Origin: Excoecaria cochinchinensis
Lineage: Eukaryota > Streptophyta > Magnoliopsida > Malpighiales > Euphorbiaceae
NCBI GenBank assembly: GCA_947683425.1
Contig: CANTUQ010000070.1
Span: forward strand, 4,118,001-4,182,000
DNA: 64,000 nucleotides
Direction: 5' to 3'
The position numbers and the translations under genes are program-made. Below the pieces are notes generated by a model. It searched no databases, had not been told where the DNA came from, and was given only the letters and a program-made list of their open reading frames with translations. Positions 46,422 to 58,622 of the stretch are shown one piece after another (position 1 is the first letter of the stretch; each line of letters begins with the position of its first letter).

Positions 46422-46826
46422 TGAAGGGAAAAATAATAAAAGAAGAAAGTAAATACATACTTGTTGTAGCGCGAAAATCATGTTGCGAAAGCGGTACAAG
46501 GATCTTCTTTTATTGGTCACCGGTCTGGCTTTTACCCACTCGAGATAATAGCAGCTAGATGACAATCTAAAAGTCCCTGAAAGATTAATACAAAATAAAG
46601 TGAGTGGGAACGAGCAGTCTTGCGGCGTATACATTTTCTCGTTACCAAATTATGAGGACCTCTCCTCTATTTATAGAGGTCCTAAAGGCTAGAGTCTTAA
46701 CCCTAGTCTAACTCAGAATCCTTTATAAGATAGGATTTGGTAATTTAATTCAGATTAAATAACTCAATTTAATCTGAATAGGAACTCAATCCTATATAGA
46801 GTCATGGGTGTATTCCAACTCTATCA
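46422..46826 (-). repeat. 5' LTR of the minus-strand copia element
   Basis: 405 bp, TG...CA ends. A TATAAATA box on the minus strand lies at 46668-46675 within CCTCTATAAATAGAGG, the likely promoter of the element. Confidence 0.93.
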
Positions 46827-46831
46827 ATCTC

Positions 46832-47110
46832 ATAATATAATTCTTTTTAAAAATTATAATTAATTTATGAATTTTCTACTATGCCCTTGTTAAATATGTA
46901 TTGTAATCAATATTTTTTAAAATAATTTAAATACAAAGTAGTAAATAACCTCACATTAATTATGAGTATTGTAATATCCGATGTAGACACTGGAGTTTTG
47001 GGACTCTCCAAGAAGAAGAAGAAGAAGAATAAAAGTGTCTTATAAAAGAGTAATAACGTCCAAAAGTTTAAAAGTTGATTGGATTAAAAAAAATTGAGTA
47101 AAAAAAAAAG
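46832..47110. other. AT-rich non-coding sequence between elements
   Basis: It includes a short aagaagaagaagaagaag run near 47010-47028. No gene is visible. Confidence 0.5.
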
Positions 47111-47875
47111 CAATGTTTTTAAAATCGGACCGGACATCGACTCGGCCTGCAACTGAATCAGAAATCAACTGATTGAATCGGGTTGATTAGAAATTTTTAT
47201 CTTTTTTTTTAAATATAATTATTTATAAAAAATAAAAAATATAGTATATAAAAGACACATTTAAACAATCTATTAATCATCCAATATCAATATATTAATT
47301 TTTATTTATTTTACTACATTTTTAACAATAATAGTAAATAATTTAAAATGGCTGAATTTATCTATTAAATATTTGTATTTATAAGAAAAATGTATTTTTA
47401 AATTTCTAAATTTTTTAATTTTAAATTCAATTATAAAATTTATTTCTTATGACATTACCTAAAGATATTATTTTTATAATTATCATGTTTATATTTATTT
47501 TCTTCTTAATATTTCATTACATTTAAATTATGTAGTTATTCAATATTTAAAAAATACAAAATAAAAATATATTTAACAAATCTAATATTAATATAAATTG
47601 ATTTTATCATCAAATATAAATTTTTAGTTGAACAACATCCAATAACTATTAACCCGAATTATAAAAATATATTTTATAAAATATAAAAATATAATTTAGG
47701 GTATATTATATTTTTTAGGTCCAACCAGATTTTTTCTGTTCAATCCGATTTTTTCCAATCCAATCCGATTTTTCACTGTGCAATGCGATTTTCATATTAG
47801 ATCGAACTGATTTTCTAGCCGGTTTGCGGTTGAACTGATTCAACCGGCCGGTCTGGTCAGGTTTTCAAAACAATG
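47111..47875. mobile_element. hAT-type MITE with GC-rich ends (765 bp)
   Basis: Left end CAATGTTTTTAAAATCGGAC; right end read inward CATTGTTTTGAAAACCTGAC; both continue with GC-rich sequence containing CCGG. Flanked by AAAAAAAG at 47103-47110 and 47876-47883, an 8-bp duplication as for hAT elements but of low complexity. The interior is AT-rich and non-coding. Confidence 0.7.
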
Positions 47876-48646
47876 AAAAAAAGTTTGGTTAAAAAGTCGA
47901 AGTTTAGTGTACAAAAATAGTCGTTTCCCATGCGCCGAGGACAATTCTTGCCCGGTTTCCCTGTAAATGTTTTATTAGATGGATTTTTTTTCCTTTTCAA
48001 TCACCTTTTATTTTTTTCCACTCATTTCATTTTTTTTAATTTGATTTAAAAAAAAAAGGCTAAGGTATAATTTTCTTTCTGAACTATTAAAATAGGGTAT
48101 CTTATCATGAATTTTTTTGAATCCATTTTATCCTCAAACTCAATTAAATGATGTGTTTTTATTCCTCAAATGGATGGAATGTATGTGGCAAATAAGGGCG
48201 TACACAGTTCGGTCCAGTTAGGTCCAATTCGGTCCTTTACAAATTTCCGTATTGTATTGAAATTTCGGTTCTTATAAATTTCGGTGCAATTCGGTTCTTA
48301 TTAATTTCGGTACAGTTCGGTACGGTTCTTATAATTTTCGGTACAATTCAGTTCGCTTTTTCTGTTCTTTTGGTACAAAATAAAATAAGACAATACAATA
48401 AAATATTTCGGATAATTAAATATTTTTAAAAATTTACAATATAAATATACACAATAATAAATACAAATATAATTAAAATATCTTAATAATTACATACAAT
48501 TTTGCATTCATTTTAAGAAAATCTTTCAATTTATCCCTCTCCTTAATGAAAAGAGAATATCTTCTAGCAATAATCACTCTAGACGAAATTTTAAATTCAG
48601 GACAAATTGTTACAATAAATTTCCTAAAACTCTCATATTCAATAAA

Positions 48647-49115
48647 GGATAGAGGCGTATTTTTGCCCCTAACATTTTTTTCAAATGTGCAAATTTGCCC
48701 CTAACGTTTATTTTTGGACAAATTTGCCCCTAACGTTTGTAAAATGGAAGATTTTTTCCCCTACCGTCAATTGCCGCTAACTTTGACCGTTAATACGTTA
48801 GTTGACCGCTAGTAGGATATGTGTCACATATCCATTAGATATGTGAATCAAACGTTTGGGTGTTAAATGTGCATTTTTGCCCCTAATGATTTTCGAAAAT
48901 GCAAATTTGCCCCTAACATTTGAAAAATGAAAGATTTTTGCCCCTACCGTCAATTACCGGTAATTTTGACCGTTAATATATTAGTTGACCGCTGATATCA
49001 GGGGCAAAAATATCCCATTTTACAAACGTTGGGGGACAAATTTAACTCAAAATAAACGTTAGGGACAAATTTGCACATTTGGAGAAACATTAGGGGCAAA
49101 AATGCACCTTTCGCC
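48647..49115. mobile_element. Mutator-type MITE (469 bp) inside X1
   Basis: Ends GGATAGAGGCGTATTTTTGC and, read inward from the right, GGCGAAAGGTGCATTTTTGC, followed by CCCTAA. Flanked by a perfect 9-bp duplication TTCAATAAA (48638-48646 and 49116-49124), the size typical of MULEs. Many gcccctaacgttt phrases run along both arms. The matching site in X2 has no insertion. Confidence 0.88.
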
Positions 49116-49328
49116 TTCAATAAAATTAAATGACAATTTATCTCTAATGATAAACGACAGCTATAGTTGGAATGGGCGGAGATGACAGTGGTGGCGACGG
49201 AAAAGAAAAAACACAAGTATAGGTTAGAACCAACTGGAAAGATAAAAAAAATTGTGGGGCTGGACATAATTTCGAGACAGAGAAGGAAAAGGCAAATACG
49301 ATTTAGGTTTTTTTTTTATTTATTTTCT

Positions 49329-49355
49329 TATATATATATATATATATATATATAA
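49329..49355. repeat. (TA)n simple repeat in X1
   Basis: Perfect TA dinucleotide run. X2 has the corresponding run in inverted position at 58582-58616, so it belongs to the family sequence. Confidence 0.9.
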
Positions 49356-50039
49356 TGAAATATAAAATCGGTCAGATTCCCTCTAAAACTTAAAATAAAA
49401 AATATTTTTACTAAAATTTTTTAAATTTTATTCTCAATTCACTCTAAAAAAAGATTTAATTAATAAGATAATTATCTACTCATATAATTATATTATATAT
49501 TAATTAATAAAATTTTATTAATATAATAATTGTATATAATTATATTATTAAAATACATATTCAATTACTCACATAAATATTGTATTAAATATAGATAAAT
49601 ATTAGCTGAATAACGCTAAAATAAAAGAAATTAAAATTTTATTTAAATAATTATATATAATTTTATTTTTAATTTACATATTCATATAGGTATTGTGATA
49701 AATATAAATGAGTATTCGTTGAGTGACACTAAAAACAAATGAAATTAATTGATAAAGTATTTTATAATAAATTATTCAGTTGTATATAATTATATTATTA
49801 AAATAAATCATCAATTATTTAAATAGATATTATGCCAAAAATAGATAAATACTAATTGAGTGACACTAAATATTAGAGGTGTCAAATTTGGCCCAGGCCC
49901 AAAAACCCCGCCCAACCCGCCCAAAAAAAATTAACCCAAACCCAACCCAATAAAAACTATACCCATTTAGACCCGCCCAATTGAGACCCATAAAAAAATT
50001 GACCCGTTCGGGTTTACCCACAAATGCCCAACGGGTCTG

Positions 50040-51476
50040 TTTTTGCTGTGCCCATCTCTTTCTCGCTTTCGAGCTCTCTCCATCGACTCCTTCCATTCTC
50101 GCCGCATCTCTGCCTCTCCACCATCCAGTCATCGCCGCTGCCACCCTCGCCGCTTTTTCTCCCTCGCTCGCTGCCATTTGTTCATTTTCTTTGGCTGTCC
50201 TCCGTCAACGATTCTCCGGTAAGATTCTAAGCTTCTTTATGAAAAAGAGGAAAAAACTTGAGATTGGAAGGGTTAAATAAATAAAGAGTATATTTGTATT
50301 TCTACAACTGAGTCCATAATTGGGTGATAGTGATAGTTAATTTCAAGCTCTGAGGAGCAGAAATGTATACTTGTTCAATTAGAGAATATTAACCAATAAA
50401 TTCATATTTTTTGGATTCTTTTCTGTACTTTTCCAGTAAAGTTGGATGCTTGAATTATTCAGTTTCATAAATCTAAATCATAATTGAGATCCTAACTTTT
50501 ATCAACCGATCAACCAATCAGTTTTGTTTGCCAATAGAAATTAGTTTGGTAAAGTTTGATAGTTAGTTGTGGATAAGAGGATAACTACAACTTAGATACT
50601 TGAACATAGAGTATAATTTGAGGGAGGATAGTCGACACTCTTAATTGATGTAATAGAAGCTTTTTGAAGCAGCTATATACGAATTCAAAGGATAACATTT
50701 GGGGTTATTTTTGAAAAACTATAAGACAGTTGCAATAGAATATCAGGTGATAAGACCTTTGTTTGGAATCTGTTGCTTGCCTTTTGGTTGGAATTTGTTG
50801 CTTGCCATATATCAGGTTGGAGTATGAGGTTCATGGGAGGAGCTTATTCAAAGATTTGAATTTCATTAGGCCTCTGAATTTGAATTTTTGTACATTATAA
50901 AAAGCATTTTTAACAGTGCAGATAGGCAATATTTTCCAGATAGGCTGCAATGCAATAACAAGCTTTTGGTATTTGCATCGTCTATCAGAAAAAGTAGAAG
51001 AGGGCATAACCTGATGTACCCGTAGGAATCTGAAAATGTAGGGCTTTGCTCCATGCTTAGTCATATATTAGTTGATCATTTTTTAATTTAATCATTATAA
51101 CACAGAGATATAACTCTAACTATTGCTGATAAAATAGCTGTTACTATAGCACTAGCCATGCCCAAAATTTTATAACACCCGATAAAACTGAATCAATCAA
51201 ATTATATTTAAATTGCATAAGTTGATTTGCAAATTAAATTACTTTGTGAAAAATCACATAAGTTGAAATGTGCATACCTTGTACAGAAAGACCCATACCT
51301 TGTATATATGATGATTTAACAGGCATTGCCATAGTTGCTAACTTGTAATTTCTTTGTGACATTCCTGACATTCTGCCCTCATAGCCAGATGGGCATATAC
51401 AATCAAATATATAGCCAAGCAACTACTTAACTATGCATGCAATTGATTTTCTATTTCTTTATTATTTTTTGTAGAA
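50040..51476 (+). other. hAT transposase leader with 5' UTR intron
   Basis: A CT-rich leader (50040-50218) ends in CTCCGGTAAGATTC, a consensus 5' splice site at about 50219. The matching acceptor TTTTTTGTAG lies directly before the transposase ATG at 51477. The intervening 1.25 kb is AT-rich without a coding frame. An intron in the 5' leader is common for plant hAT genes; here it is inferred from the splice signals. Confidence 0.65.
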
Positions 51477-53283
51477 TGGATCCTAGTGTTTGTAGTCTGG
51501 ATGAGAGCAATGACACTTCTGTAGAAGCCACTTCCAAAAGACGACGTGTATCTTCTATATGGAATGATTTCGATTTCATACCATCAAGTCAGTATGATGA
51601 TGGAAAATCTAGAGGAAAGTGTAAACATTGCTCAAAAGAATATATTGCTGATTCTACTCATGGGACTTCTAGTTTAAGACGTCACCTGAAGGTATGTCTT
51701 AAATTTAATGTTGTGTCTGACGAACCAAAGTATAAGATAGACCAAGATGCTTACAAAGAGCACTTAGCTTTAGCTATAATTAGGCATGGGTACACTTTTA
51801 CTTTTGCTGAACATGAAGCTAATAGAAATCTTTATACATATTTGAACCAAGATGTGAAGCTGATATGTAGGAATACAGCAAAATCATGTTATTGAGAGAC
51901 AATATGCAAGAAATAATGACAATATGCAAGAGTTATTGAGAGATCAACTTAATTTGCATGGTTATTTGCATTATAATGGTGAATTTTTTCATGTGCGATG
52001 TGGAGCTCATATTCTAAATCTTATTGTTCAAGAGAGTTTGAAATTGATTGACAGATCAATTATGTCTATCAGAGAAGGGGTGAAATATGTGAATGGCTCT
52101 AAAGCTAGAAAAATTAAGTTTGTTGAATGTGTTGATAGGGTAGGTCTTGAGTTTTCCAAAGAATTGTGGTTGGATTGTCCCACAAGGTGGAATTCTACCT
52201 ATATGATGCTTGATAGAGCCCTTTTTTATCGAAAGGCTTTTTCATATTTGGCTGTTGTTGACTCGACATTTATTTGGAATCCAACTGATGATCAGTGGAC
52301 TTTAGTTGAGAAAATATGTAATATATTGAAGCCTTTTCAAGATATTACAAATCTTTTTTCAGGAACTTGTTATCCCACTTCAAATATGTACTTTTATAGC
52401 GTTTTGAGGATTCATCTGTTGTTGTTGGAAGGAAAAAGAAGTGAAGATCATAGTATTAAGGATATGACTACTTTGATGTTTGATAAGTTTGAGAAGTATT
52501 GGGACTGCTACAGCACTATTCTTTCATTTGCTGTTATTCTAGATCCTCGTTATAAGTTGGATTTTATAACATTTTCTTATAGAAAGTTATTTGGAGATGA
52601 GATTGTTGCTCAATATGAATGCAGAGAAATTAAGGATAAGTTGTATGAACTTTTTGCGTCATATGCAATTAATAATCCAACTTGTGAGGCGTCAACAGAA
52701 AGGAGACCAAGTGTGGATGATGTACTTATGTAAGTGCGTCTCTTATCCTTAATTTTTATATTTTTTTATAATAATATATTTGCATTCTTGAAGTAATATA
52801 TAGTATAACTTGTATAATAATTGTTATATAGGAATTTGAAAGTCTTGGCAGTAGTTTTGGAGATAAATCCGAGTTAGATGTATATTTGAATGATCCAAGA
52901 CTGAGCAGAACTCCTCAATTTGATGTGTTATATTGGTGGAAGGACAATGAGTCAAAATATCCCATTCTTTCTGTAATTGCTAGAGATATTATGACAATTC
53001 CCATTACTACTGTTGCTTCAGAGTCAGCATTTAGTATGGGAGGAAGAATTCTCAACAAATGGAGGGCATCCATGTTACCTGAAAATGCAGAGGCATTGAT
53101 TACAACTCGTAGTTGGTTATTTGAATTTGAAGGTAAAATAAATGCAATTATTTATTTGAACATATTTTGCGTAATCTTATAATATTCTGACTAGATATTT
53201 ATTAATATTACAGCTGAGGATGACTGTCAATATCACATGGGAAAGGATATTAAATTTTCGAAACAAAATCAAAGTGTGGAGTG
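51477..53283 (+). pseudogene. hAT transposase (BED finger, RNase H-like, hATC), internally deleted
   Basis: It begins MDPSVCSLDESNDTSVEATS, then a BED zinc finger (C49, C52, H70, C74). Near 51895 the frame ends; from 51924 it resumes as LLRDQLNLHGYLHYNGEFFH, VRCGAHILNLIVQESL, CPTRWNSTYMML and the middle region. About 100 residues that should include the first catalytic Asp (the DLWTS region of the family) are missing at a junction with short direct repeats (gacaatatgcaag, attgagaga). A donor-like GTAAGT near 52732 and an acceptor near 52830 mark an intron; joining them is off by one base. The C-terminal dimerisation domain (DVLYWWKDNESKYPILSVIA ... TTVASESAFSMGGRIL) follows, then a GT-AG intron from 53133, and the last exon ends at 53283. 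Confidence 0.9.
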
Positions 53284-53389
53284 ATCTGAAAACGCTTATT
53301 TCTTACTATTTGTATATATGATATTTTTGTAAGATTAATATTTTGAAATGAATAATTACTTGCTATTTGTATATCCATTTGTGCCAAAT

Positions 53390-53835
53390 ATTTTATATTA
53401 GTCACTTTAGTATCATTTTATTATATCGGAAATTATTTTTCATTAAAAATGGATTAAATGGGTCAAATCACATTTCGGCCCAAACGGGCCACCAGCAGCC
53501 CATTTGGGCCACTCAATCCATTTGGGCCAAATTATTTTACGTTAGTCACTTTAATATCATTTTATTATATCGAAAATTATTTTTCATTAAAAATTGATTA
53601 AATGGATCAAATCACATTTCGGCCCGTTTGGGCCTCAAGCAGCCCATTTGGGCCACTCAATCCATTTGCGTCAAATTATTTTAAATTAGTCACTTTAATA
53701 TCCCTTTATTATATAGAAAATTATTTTTTTATTAAAAATAGATTAAAAATATCAAATTACATCTTGGCCCGGTTGGGTCTCAAGCGGCCCATTTGGGCCA
53801 CTCACTCTGTTTGGACCAAAATCAGTCCATTTGGA
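53390..53835. repeat. 144-bp tandem repeat in the hAT 3' subterminal region
   Basis: The phrase ttagtcactttaRtatc recurs at 53398, 53542 and 53686, exactly 144 bp apart. Each unit combines an AT-rich half (ttattatatcgRaaattatt) with a GC half of GGCCC/GGGCC words (tttcggcccRttYgggcc, cccatttgggccactca). Multiple short GC motifs near the ends suit transposase binding sites; that role is inference. Confidence 0.88.
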
Positions 53836-55440
53836 CCACCTGACTCATTTGTGTATTATTATAAATTTTTTGTATATTCAAAGAGTTTTTACCCCATGGG
53901 TTGACCCAACCCGTCCAACCCATTTGGATATTTGACCCATTTGTGATCCATGCTTTTTGGCCCATTTGTGACCCGCCCATTAGTGACCCAACCCAAACCC
54001 GCCCAACTTGCCACCTCTACTAAATATAAATGAAATTAATTGATAAGATAATTATATATACAGTTTCGGATGATTATATTATTTTGGTTCAGTTATTATA
54101 TTCAATTTCACTAAATTTGACTCAACAGTTAAAAAATTATTAATTAATATTATAGCCAATAGTTATAAGAGTGAATGTAAAAGTAGCACTAAAAGTAAAT
54201 AAAATTAATTGATAAAATGATTGTTTATATAAATATTTGTACAAAAAGAAAAATTAAGTAGTAGTTGAGTGACATTAAAATTAAAATAAATACAAATTAG
54301 TAAAATTTAATTATATATAATTAAATTATTAATTTACATCTTAATTATTCATATAAGTATTATGCCAAAATAGATAAGTATTAGTTAAGTGATACTAAAA
54401 ACAAATGAAATTAATTGGTAAGGTGATTATATATTTATATAATTACATGAATTGAATTGGTAAGTTTTATTATATATAATAATTATATATAATTATATTA
54501 TTAATTTATATGCTCAATTACTCATATAAGTATTATGCAAAAAAATGTATGAGTACTAGTTGAGTGATATTAAGAATAAATAAAGTTAATTAGTAATGTA
54601 ATTATATACTTATATAGTTATATTAATTAGTAAAATTTAATTATATATAATTAAATTATTAACTTACAACTCAATTACTTATATAGGTATTGTATCAAAT
54701 AGATAAATACTAGTTGAATGATATAAAAGTAAATAAAATTAATTGGTAAGGTGATTATATACTCATATAATTATATTAATTAGTAAAATTTCATTGATAT
54801 AATAATTATATTTGTGTGTGTATATAAATATTTGTACATAATGAAAAATTATGTAGTAGTTGAGTGATACTAAGTAAAAATTAAATTAAATATAAATTAT
54901 TTTAGTTGCACATTCATATAAATATGATAATTAAATTTATCTTATTAATAATCAAATTATTTATTTTAATTTATTAACTATTTATTATATTAACTTCATG
55001 TATTAAAATATTTAATACAAATAATTATGAAGTTAAATTTATATAATAACTATATAATAGAAATTATAAATAATATTTATATATAAATTACTAGTATTAT
55101 ATATAATAATTAATAAATATCGGTTCTTTCGGTCCAATTCAGTTTAGAACAGTTCGGTACGGTTCTCAATTCGGTTCCAGTACAATTCGGTTCGGTTATA
55201 GTCAAAAAGTCAACAGTACAATTCGGTTCAGTTCTAGTAAAAACGGTCAACGGTACAATTCGATTCTGAATTTTTTTATTCGGTACTTCAGTTCGGTACA
55301 GAAAAATCCAGAATCGTGTACACTTCTAGTGGCAAATGACAATAACAGTGTCCAATGAGAACGTGATGCCTCATCAGTCACATGCTTTTCTCTCTTCTAG
55401 TTAGTATAGTTTTTTAATTTAAAAATCAATGAGGTGGCAC

Positions 55441-56280
55441 TCATATTGAAAAATAAAAAAAAATGTTTGACTTTTTAGAAAATGAAATCAAAAGAGGTGA
55501 AAATTTCTGTTTGTATTTCAAGAAAATTTTTTCTTCTAAACTTTTTTTTAAAAAAAAAAAAAACTCTTCAGCAACACTAAATTGAAAAACCATTGATAAT
55601 TCAACAAGAAGCAACAAAAAAAACTTTTAATTTCTTTTTATATTTCTATACTAGAATTACAATAAATTGTATTTCTATTTCTATTCTAGAATTACAACTT
55701 TAAATGTCTATTTCTATTACAACAAACCTAAAATTACAATTTATGCACTAGAAATAAAAGGAATGGTGGTTTGTTAGATTTGAATGAACTAGGAGCTCGT
55801 TGGCAGTAGTCGTGCGCTCAAAAGAGGCCTAGATTAGCCAAAATTTGTGTTTGAAGGTTCGGATCACGTCGTCACCGATCTACCTTCCGACAACGAGTGA
55901 CAACAATCGGAGGAGATTGAAAAAAATGCCTTATCGTCAAAAGTTCAAAGACAACCTTCGTATCACCATTCGCCATCGAAATCAATCGAAAATAAATCTG
56001 GAATGTTTAAGTGAATAAAGAGAATCGTGATCTATGCGGGAGGAGGGAGTGTGATGACATCCATGGTAGTTGAGTGGAATCTATGAGGCGGTGATTGCGT
56101 CCATAGTGGATGTGGTGGCTTTTGGATTCACTGGAAAATAAGTGATGATGATGATAATGATGAAGAAGAGGAAAAAGAAAAAAAAAAAGAGGAGAAAGAT
56201 GAGAGGATGAGGAGAGAGAGCAGGAAAGGAGAGAAATAATTTTTGAGAAGTGATTTTATTTTTTATTTTATGCCACATTA
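55441..56280. other. Unassigned spacer between the two X insertions
   Basis: AT-rich to 55780, then a stretch of more balanced composition (55790-56120), which on the minus strand could be a leader or degenerate exon. I find no domain. A GA-rich run lies at 56160-56240. Confidence 0.4.
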
Positions 56281-56373
56281 ACTTTTCTTTTTATTTTTTT
56301 TATTTTTTTGCTAATTGATTGCAAATTATGAGGGACAGTGCGGAGATGTAGTATTTTGATTGGATATTGTTAG

Positions 56374-58578
56374 TAGGGGTCTACACGGTTCTGGATTTTC
56401 GTGTACCGAACCGAAATACCGAAAAAAAAGATCCAAAATCGAATTGTACCGTTAACTTTTTTTACTAGAATTGAACCGAATTGTACTGTTGACTTTTTTA
56501 TTAGAATCGAACCGAATTGTACTGGAATCGAATCGAAAACCGTATCGAACCGTACCGAACTGTTTTGTACTGAATTGGACCGAAATAAACGATATTTATT
56601 AATTATTATATATAATATTAGTAATTTATATATAAATATTATTTATAATTTCTATTATATCGTTATTATAAAAATTTAACTTCATAATTATTTGTATTTT
56701 TTTGAAACTTTTATAATTATTTGTATTAAATATTTTAATATATGAAATTAATATAATAAATAGTTAATAAATTAAAATAAATATTTTGATTATTAAAAAG
56801 ATAAATTTAATTATCATATCTATATGAATGTTCAATTAAAATAACTTGTATTTAATTTAATTTACGTTTAGTGTTACTTAACTACTACATAATTTTTCAT
56901 TTTGTATAAATATTTATATACACACAAATAGAATTATTATATCAATAAAATTTTACTAATTAATGTAATTATATGAGTATATAATTATCTTACCAATTAA
57001 TTTCGTTTACTTTTAATATCACTCAACTAGTATTTATCTATTGTAAGTTAGTAATTTAATTATATATAATTAAATTTTACTAATTAATATAACTATATAA
57101 GTATATAATCACCTTACTAATTAACTTCATTTATTCTCAGTATCACTCAACTAGTACTCATATATATTTTTTGTACAATACCTATATGAATAATTGAGCA
57201 TATAAATTAATAATATAATTATATATAATAATTATTATATATAATAAAATTTACCAATTTAATTCATGTAATTATATAAATATATAATCAACTTACCAAT
57301 TAATTTCATTTGTTTTTAGTATAACACAACTAATACTTATCTATTTTGCCACAATACATTTATAAGTAATTGAATTGTAACTTAATAATTTAATTATATA
57401 TAATTAAATTTTACTAATTCGTATTTAATTTAATTTAACTTTAATGTCACTCAACCACTACTTAATTTTTTTTTGTACAAATATTTATATACACAATCAC
57501 TTTACCAATTAATTTTATTTACTTTTAATACTACTTTTACGTTCACCCTTATAGTTATTAACTATAATATTAATTAATAATCTTTTAACTATTAAGGCAA
57601 ATTTAGTGAAATTGAGTATAATAACTGAGTTAAGATAATATATATGGATGGATTCTAACCATATAATCAGCCGATACTGTATATATAATTACCTTATCAA
57701 TTAATTTCATTTATATTTAGTATCACTCAATTAGTAATTATCTATTTTGACATAATATATTTTGAACAATTGATTTATTTTAATAATGTAATTATAAATA
57801 ATTGAATAATTTATTATATAATCATTTTATCAATTAATTTCATTTGCTTCTAGTGTCATTCAACTAATACTCATCTATTTCTATCACAATACATATATGA
57901 ATACGTAAATTAAAAATAAAATTATATATAATTATTTATAATAAAATTTTAATTTTTTTTATTTTTAGCGTTACTCAACTAATATTCATCTGTATTTAGC
58001 ACAATATTTATGTGAGTAATTGAAAATATATTTTAATAATATAATTATATACAATTATTATATTAATAAAATTTTATTAATTAATATATAATATAATTAT
58101 ATAAATGTATAATTATCTTATTAATTAAATCTTTTTTAGAGCAAATTAAGAATAAAATTTGCAAAATTTTAGTATAAATATTTTTTATTTTAAGTTTTGG
58201 AGGGAATTTAATACGAACGAGTTGGTTTTTCAGTATTTGCAGCGAGTTGAACGGGCAAATCGTCATTAATTATTATTTTTATTATAACTTTTGTTACAGG
58301 TGTCCGTTTGCTTATTATTATATGTTTCTGGAAAACTCATTTCAAATCGGTTGACTTTTCCAAAACTCAGTCTCCCGTAACAGCCCATTTCGTGTGTCAA
58401 AAATAATGTTTGAGCTTCTGTTTTTCAATTTGAAATTTTAGGGGTATTATTGTAATTTTTTTATTTTTTCATATAAATTGTTTGTTATCTTAGTTTGGAG
58501 GGAACTTTTCAACTTGAAATAAAATTTTTTCGTTTTGAAGTATTTTTACTGCGTCAGAATCCGACCGGTTTTATATTT

Positions 58579-58622
<44 letters not shown>

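Larger units (their letters stand above)
38695..46826 (-). mobile_element. Complete Ty1/copia retrotransposon
   Basis: LTRs of 405 bp at 38695-39099 and 46422-46826 bound the element, with a perfect 5-bp duplication ATCTC at 38690-38694 and 46827-46831. On the minus strand, the initiator-Met primer site TGGTATCAGAGC lies one base inside the 5' LTR (46409-46420), and a purine tract GTGGGAGA directly precedes the 3' LTR. Order: 5' LTR, 2.1-kb leader, gag, protease, integrase, RT, RNase H, 1.1-kb 3' region, 3' LTR. The LTRs differ at roughly two dozen positions by eye (about 94% identity), so it is older than the LARD-like element. Multiple stops make it non-autonomous. Confidence 0.96.
49874..54019 (+). 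mobile_element. Coding hAT transposon relic, nested in X1
   Basis: Ends TAGAGGTGTCAA and, read inward from the right, TAGAGGTGGCAA. Flanked by a perfect 8-bp duplication CTAAATAT (49866-49873 and 54020-54027). X2 shows the uninterrupted site in inverted orientation near 57700-57740 (ttatatttagtatcactcaa), confirming insertion. Inside: GC-rich subterminal sequence with CCCAAC/GGGCC words, a leader with a 5' intron, the transposase gene and a 3' array of 144-bp repeats. The transposase lacks a central part, so the copy is defective. Confidence 0.95.
48193..55328. mobile_element. Non-autonomous hAT-type element X1, with two nested insertions
   Basis: Left end TAAGGGCGTACACAGTTCGG and right end read inward TAGAAGTGTACACGATTCTG are terminal inverted repeats. 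Flanked by a perfect 8-bp duplication GTGGCAAA (48185-48192 and 55329-55336). Both subterminal zones are packed with TTCGGTACGG- or GTTCGGTTC-like words. Without the coding hAT (49874-54019) and the MITE (48647-49115) plus their duplications it would be about 2.5 kb. The interior is made of AT-rich repeats with the recurring phrase ttgagtgayactaaa. No transposase of its own was seen. Confidence 0.9.
48056..55440. repeat. Family Y copy 1, interrupted by X1
   Basis: The flanks of X1 (48056-48184 and 55337-55440) align with the flanks of X2 in reverse complement. The left block is catttatcctcaaacty-like (CATTTTATCCTCAAA then TCA/GTTAAATG) and the right block is tgacaataacagtgtccaat. They represent one older repeat. 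Its outer limits are uncertain. Confidence 0.55.

Noticed and set aside
49866..50177. 103-codon minus-strand frame at the hAT 5' end
   Set aside because: It lies over the terminal repeat and the CT-rich leader; the Gly/Trp/Phe-rich translation reflects the GGGTTTGGG-type subterminal words.
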